48,321 bases of DNA from Pseudomonadota bacterium (GTDB lineage Bacteria; Pseudomonadota; Gammaproteobacteria; Burkholderiales; Burkholderiaceae_F): NCBI GenBank assembly GCA_021842465.1, contig JAKBZN010000018.1, positions 1 to 48,321 on the forward strand. Direction: 5' to 3'. Both the position numbers and the translations under genes were made by a program. The notes under the pieces are model-generated. The model was not told the origin of the DNA and did no database searches. It was given only the letters and a program-made list of their open reading frames with translations. Positions 45,002 to 48,321 of this stretch are shown here, one piece after another (within the stretch, counting starts at the first letter, position 1; each line of letters starts with the position of its first letter).

Positions 45002-45660
45002 TATTCCTCCTTCAGGCGCTCGAGGTTGCGGATGTCGAGGCTGTCGAACTGTTCCCGGATCTGGAACATGAACACGCCGAGGATCAGCACGCCCACCAGC
45101 ACGTCGAGGCCGATGCCCAGTTCGACGATCATCGGCATGCCGTTGGTGGCCGCGGTCGCCGCGAAGAACAGGCCGTTCTCCATCGCCAGGAAGCCGATCA
45201 CCTGCGGCAGGGCCTTGGCGCGCACGATCATCATCAGGAAGGACAGCAGCACGCAGGACAGCGCGATGCCCAGGGTGGAGCGGGCGATGGTCGACGAGAG
45301 CTGCGAGATCGGCGCGGCGAGATCGAACGCGAACACGACGAGCACGATGCCGATCAGCATGGTCGTCGGAATGTTGATCAGCGGCTCGACGTCCCAGCGC
45401 ACGTCGAGACGGTCGATCACCCGGTGCAGCAGGATGGGAATGAGGAACACCTTGAGCGCCAGCGTGATCGCCGCGGAGTAGAGCAGGTGCGGCTCGTTGG
45501 TGAGGTAGGCGACCGTGGCGGTGGCGAGCACCAGCGTCACGCCCTGGACGGTGTAGAGGTGCACCAGGCTCACGATGCGGCGCTGGGAGATCATCGCGAA
45601 CGACACGATGAGCAGGATCGCGGCGTCGAGGTCGATGCTTTGGGTGAGGAGCGCGCGCAT
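45001..45660 (-). CDS. hyfE: Membrane subunit HyfE-like
   Basis: The product has 219 residues, almost entirely hydrophobic, with about six or seven helices. It resembles HyfE of hydrogenase-4, whose C-terminal part is NuoK/MrpC-like (ALPQVIGFLAMENGLFFAA, with a membrane-embedded Glu). It starts 6 bp after the hyfC stop and overlaps hyfF by one base. It is a structural and ion-channel part of the membrane arm. The assignment depends on both hydrophobic pattern and operon position. Confidence 0.85.
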   Translation of the reverse strand: MRALLTQSIDLDAAILLIVSFAMISQRRIVSLVHLYTVQGVTLVLATATVAYLTNEPHLLYSAAITLALKVFLIPILLHRVIDRLDVRWDVEPLINIPTTMLIGIVLVVFAFDLAAPISQLSSTIARSTLGIALSCVLLSFLMMIVRAKALPQVIGFLAMENGLFFAATAATNGMPMIVELGIGLDVLVGVLILGVFMFQIREQFDSLDIRNLERLKEE

Positions 45661-45666
45661 CGCGAT

Positions 45667-46617
45667 TCAGGTCAGCAGTTCATGCACCAGCAGCCCGATC
45701 ACCGCCAGCAGGAAGGCGGTGGCCAGGAACTCGGGCACGCGGAAGAGCCGCATCTTGGCGCTCGCCGTCTCGATCAGCGCCAGCGTCATGCCGCCCAGCC
45801 CGAGCTTGAAGGCAAGGATGGGCGCGGCGGTGAGCATGGCGCCGGGCGAGTCGATCTGGGCCACGCCCCACGGAAAGAAGATCGCCAGGCCGATGCACGA
45901 ATAGGCGAAGAGCTTGAGCGACGAGGCCCACTCCATCATCGCCAGATGCCGGCCGGAATATTCGAGGATCAGTGCCTCATGGATCATCGTCAGTTCGAGG
46001 TGGGTGGCCGGATTGTCGACCGGCACGCGGGCGTTCTCGGCGAGCGAAACCATGGTGAAGGCGACGCCCGCGAACGCCAGGCTGGGTTCGAGCGTGAAGG
46101 GGCGGCGGGTCATCGTCTCGACGATGTTGGCGAGCGAGGTGGAGTGCGTGATCAGCGACGCGGAGAACAGCGTCATCAGCAGCGCCGGCTCGGCGAGGAA
46201 GCCCACAAGCATCTCGCGCCGCGCCGCCATCGTGCCGAAGGCGGTGCCGACGTCCATCGCCGCCAGGGCGACGAACACCCGGGCGGTCGCGAAGAGGCCG
46301 ACCAGCGCGATCGCGTCGGCGGCGGGCGCGAGGGGCAGGTCGGTGGAAAGCGTCGGGATGATCCCGCAGGCCAGCATCATTGCGCCGAACACGCCGTAGG
46401 GCGTGAAGCGAAAGAGCGAGGACGCGTTGTGCGCGACCACCGACTCCTTGTGGAAGAGCTTGTTCAGCACGCGGTACGGCTGGGTGAGCGGCGGCACCAC
46501 ACGGTTCTGCAGCCGCGCTCGGCACTGGTCGACCCAGCCCGAGAGCAGCGGCGCGGCAAGCAGCGCCAGCACGATCTCCAGCACCTGCGCAAGGACGCCG
46601 GTGACGTTCATGGCCAT
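45667..46617 (-). CDS. hyfC: Membrane anchor subunit HyfC/NuoH-like
   Basis: The product has 316 residues, with about eight helices, homologous to NuoH/HycD. It links the soluble arm to the membrane arm. Typical segments are PPLTQPYRVLNKLFHKESV, MTMVSLAENARVPVDNPATHLELTMIHEALILEYSG (read in two parts: SLAENARVPVDNPATH, then LELTMIHEA) and KLGLGGMTLALIE. The start is the ATG at 46617 with GGAGAAGGG upstream; a second ATG two codons on is possible. Upstream, a GC palindrome separates it from hyfB. Confidence 0.9.
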   Translation of the reverse strand: MAMNVTGVLAQVLEIVLALLAAPLLSGWVDQCRARLQNRVVPPLTQPYRVLNKLFHKESVVAHNASSLFRFTPYGVFGAMMLACGIIPTLSTDLPLAPAADAIALVGLFATARVFVALAAMDVGTAFGTMAARREMLVGFLAEPALLMTLFSASLITHSTSLANIVETMTRRPFTLEPSLAFAGVAFTMVSLAENARVPVDNPATHLELTMIHEALILEYSGRHLAMMEWASSLKLFAYSCIGLAIFFPWGVAQIDSPGAMLTAAPILAFKLGLGGMTLALIETASAKMRLFRVPEFLATAFLLAVIGLLVHELLT

Positions 46618-46644
46618 AACCCTTCTCCGGCGCAAGCCAATTCG

Positions 46645-46684
46645 CCCCCTCTCCCGCGCAGGCGGGAGAGGGCGGGGGTGAGGG
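46645..46684. repeat. GC palindrome between hyfB and hyfC
   Basis: A perfect 11-bp stem (46647-46657 with 46662-46672), loop GCAG, is followed by the family edge CGGGGGTGAGGG to 46684. It occupies most of the 85-bp gap within the operon, so it could lower transcription of, or stabilise, the hyfC-I part of the message. Confidence 0.75.
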
Positions 46685-46702
46685 TCGCCGCAGCAGTCCC
46701 GC

Positions 46703-48321
46703 TCATAACCGGATGACGAACAACAACAGCATCAGTGTCAGGAAGCTGTACAGGAGATAGATCGAGATCCGTCCCCGCTGCAACTGCCCGACGAAGCGCG
46801 CCATGCGCTCGACGGCATGCGCGATCGGCACGTAGAGGCGATGCCAGAGCGGATCCTCGATCGAGACGAAGTACCGCGGCCGGGCGTCGAACGACGACGG
46901 CAGTTCGCGCGTGGTCCGGAAGAACGGATCGAAGATCTGCCGGATCGGCTGACCGAATCCCTCCGCGGTGTCCTGCATGCGGGCCGTGACGCCGGCATAG
47001 CCGCAGGCCCAGGGTTCGGCGCGGCGCAGGCCGCCGCGCACCAGGCGCCGGGCGATGAGCAGGCCCAGGAACACGCCCGTCGCGATGCCGACCAGGAACG
47101 CCAGCGGTCCGTAGCTTGCCCGTGCGGTACCCAGCGGCGCGAGCAGGAACCAGCCGTTGGCATGGACGTTCTCCGCCAGATCGCCACCGACCAGCCGTTG
47201 CGTCACCCGGTCGAGAACGTCGATCGCCGGCACCGGGAACAAGCCCAGCAATACCGAGCCCGCCGCGAACCAGCCAAGCCCGATCCGCTCGAACCGGGTC
47301 GCATCGTGGGCGTGCCGCAGCTTCTCCTCGCGCGGCTGGCCCAGGAAGATCACGCCGAAGAATTTCACCATCACGTAGCCCGCCAGCGCGCCGACCAGCG
47401 CGATTGCCGCGGCGATCAGCGGGATCATCATGCCCAGGAAGGAACTCGGCAGATTGGTGGTGACGAGAAATCCTTGCAGCAGCAGCCATTCCGACACGAA
47501 TCCGGCCAGCGGCGGCAGGCCCGATCCCGCCATCGCCCCGATCAGCACCAGCCACGCGACCCAGGGCATGGCATGGATCAGTCCGCCGAGTTTGCCGAGG
47601 TTGCGTTCGCCGGTCGCGTGCAGCACCGCGCCCGTGCCCAGGAACAGCAGGTTCTTGAAGAACGAATGCGCCAGCACGTGGAAGAGCGCCGCCCCCAGCG
47701 CCAGCGCCGAGAGCAGATCCATGCCGTACGCCCGGAAGACGAGCGACAGGCCCATGCCGGTGAGGATGATGCCGATATTCTCGATCGACGAGTAGGCGAG
47801 CAGGCGCTTCATTTCCGTCTGCACGGCGCTGAAGACCACGCCGAGCAGCGCGCTCGCCAGCCCGAGCGCAAGCAGCACCACGCCCCACCACCACAACCCG
47901 CCATGCAGCAGATCGAACACCACGCGCAGCAGCCCGTAGACGGCGGTCTTGAGCATCACCGCGCTCATCAGCGCCGAGACCGGCGAGGGCGCGGCCGGAT
48001 GGGCCTCGGGCAGCCAGACGTGGACCGGCACGAGGCCGGCCTTGGCGCCGAAACCGAACACCGCCAGCGCGAATGCCGTGGTGGCCCAGAAGGGGCTCAG
48101 ATGCTGCGCCCGCAGGTTGGCGAAGGTGTAGCTGCCGATCCCGCCGTCGCCGGTCCCGGCCTGCAGCACGCCGAAGCACAGCAGGAGCGCGATCGCGCCG
48201 ACGTGCGCGACGAGCAGGTAGAGATGCGCCGCCTGCCGCACCGAGGCGACACGGTCGTTGGCGGTGACGAGGAAGAAGGACGACAGCGCCATCGTTTCCC
48301 ACATCACCATGAAGCAGTAGG
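46703..48321 (-). CDS. hyfB: HyfB/NuoL-M-like membrane subunit (N-terminus beyond window)
   Basis: An antiporter-like proton-translocating subunit. 539 residues are visible, and the frame is still open at the right edge (YCFMVMWETMALSSFF, the equivalent of TM5 with its key Glu). Lys and His pathway residues occur in GFGAKAGLVPVHVWLPEAHP, AVMLKTAVYG, QTEMKRLLAYSSIENIG and LFHVLAHSFFKNLLFLG. The C-terminus has further helices and the PWACGYAG segment typical of HyfB/HycC. It is the most upstream operon gene seen. Any hyfA-type ferredoxin gene would be outside the window. Confidence 0.9.
   Translation of the reverse strand, partial: YCFMVMWETMALSSFFLVTANDRVASVRQAAHLYLLVAHVGAIALLLCFGVLQAGTGDGGIGSYTFANLRAQHLSPFWATTAFALAVFGFGAKAGLVPVHVWLPEAHPAAPSPVSALMSAVMLKTAVYGLLRVVFDLLHGGLWWWGVVLLALGLASALLGVVFSAVQTEMKRLLAYSSIENIGIILTGMGLSLVFRAYGMDLLSALALGAALFHVLAHSFFKNLLFLGTGAVLHATGERNLGKLGGLIHAMPWVAWLVLIGAMAGSGLPPLAGFVSEWLLLQGFLVTTNLPSSFLGMMIPLIAAAIALVGALAGYVMVKFFGVIFLGQPREEKLRHAHDATRFERIGLGWFAAGSVLLGLFPVPAIDVLDRVTQRLVGGDLAENVHANGWFLLAPLGTARASYGPLAFLVGIATGVFLGLLIARRLVRGGLRRAEPWACGYAGVTARMQDTAEGFGQPIRQIFDPFFRTTRELPSSFDARPRYFVSIEDPLWHRLYVPIAHAVERMARFVGQLQRGRISIYLLYSFLTLMLLLFVIRL

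Noticed and set aside
41371-48321. A true hydrogenase-4 or formate hydrogenlyase
   Set aside because: All four [NiFe] cysteines of the large subunit are replaced, and no formate dehydrogenase, hyfH or hyp maturation genes are in view.
41371-48321. Fragment of the main respiratory complex I (nuo) operon
   Set aside because: The subunit order B-C-E-F-G-I and the fused NuoC-NuoD-like subunit match Hyf; nuoE, nuoF, nuoG and nuoI are absent.

Overview
This window is about 48 kb of GC-rich DNA (visibly well over 60% GC). It looks like the chromosome of a betaproteobacterium, probably Burkholderiales-like. The reasons are the protein families and their style (WaaA/WaaC, an MdtABC/NodT efflux set, a Pcm-like methyltransferase), the dense operons with 1-4 nt overlaps, and frequent GTG starts. 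No rRNA, tRNA, CRISPR array or prophage was recognised. The species cannot be named from the sequence.

Layout. (1) 1-122: the end of an IS630-like element, whose tip appears to supply the stop codon of galU. (2) 123-14539: an alpha-glucan (glycogen) and hexose-phosphate block. It holds galU and pgi on the minus strand; a PMM/PGM-family mutase, glgB, a phosphofructokinase with pyrophosphate-type active-site residues, and malQ on the plus strand; a GH57 enzyme and glgC on the minus strand; and glgA divergent from glgC. (3) 14606-23577: a minus-strand mdtA-mdtB-mdtC-outer-membrane-factor efflux operon. (4) 23910-33638: a tightly coupled plus-strand operon with three glycosyltransferases, a fused ABC exporter, a histidine phosphatase, UDP-glucose dehydrogenase, a UDP-glucuronate 4-epimerase-like enzyme and a second galU. 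This looks like a complete but uncharacterised uronate-containing glycan or glycolipid pathway. (5) 33696-36160: waaC and waaA for LPS inner core. (6) 36343-38901: a glgP-type phosphorylase. (7) 39211-41210: a Pcm-like methyltransferase and a diguanylate cyclase. (8) 41371-48321: a minus-strand hyfBCEFGI-like operon, hyfB truncated by the window end. Its large subunit lacks all four cysteines that bind the [NiFe] centre in true hydrogenases, so it belongs with the energy-converting-hydrogenase-related (Ehr) complexes of unknown reaction.

How the genes work together. GlgC, GlgA and GlgB make branched glucan. GlgP, MalQ and probably the GH57 enzyme remodel or degrade it. The mutase, Pgi and the PPi-type phosphofructokinase connect glucose 1-phosphate reversibly to glycolysis. 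GlgC and the two GalU enzymes release pyrophosphate, which the phosphofructokinase could use.

Beyond the genes, a family of GC-rich palindromes (REP/REPIN-like) is scattered through the window. Copies lie between convergent genes, between hyfC and hyfB, and, most notably, inside the reading frames of malQ and waaA, where they add about 35 and 45-50 residues without breaking the frame. A second, unrelated repeat of about 175 bp, with 24-bp tandem units inside an inverted repeat, lies after glgP.
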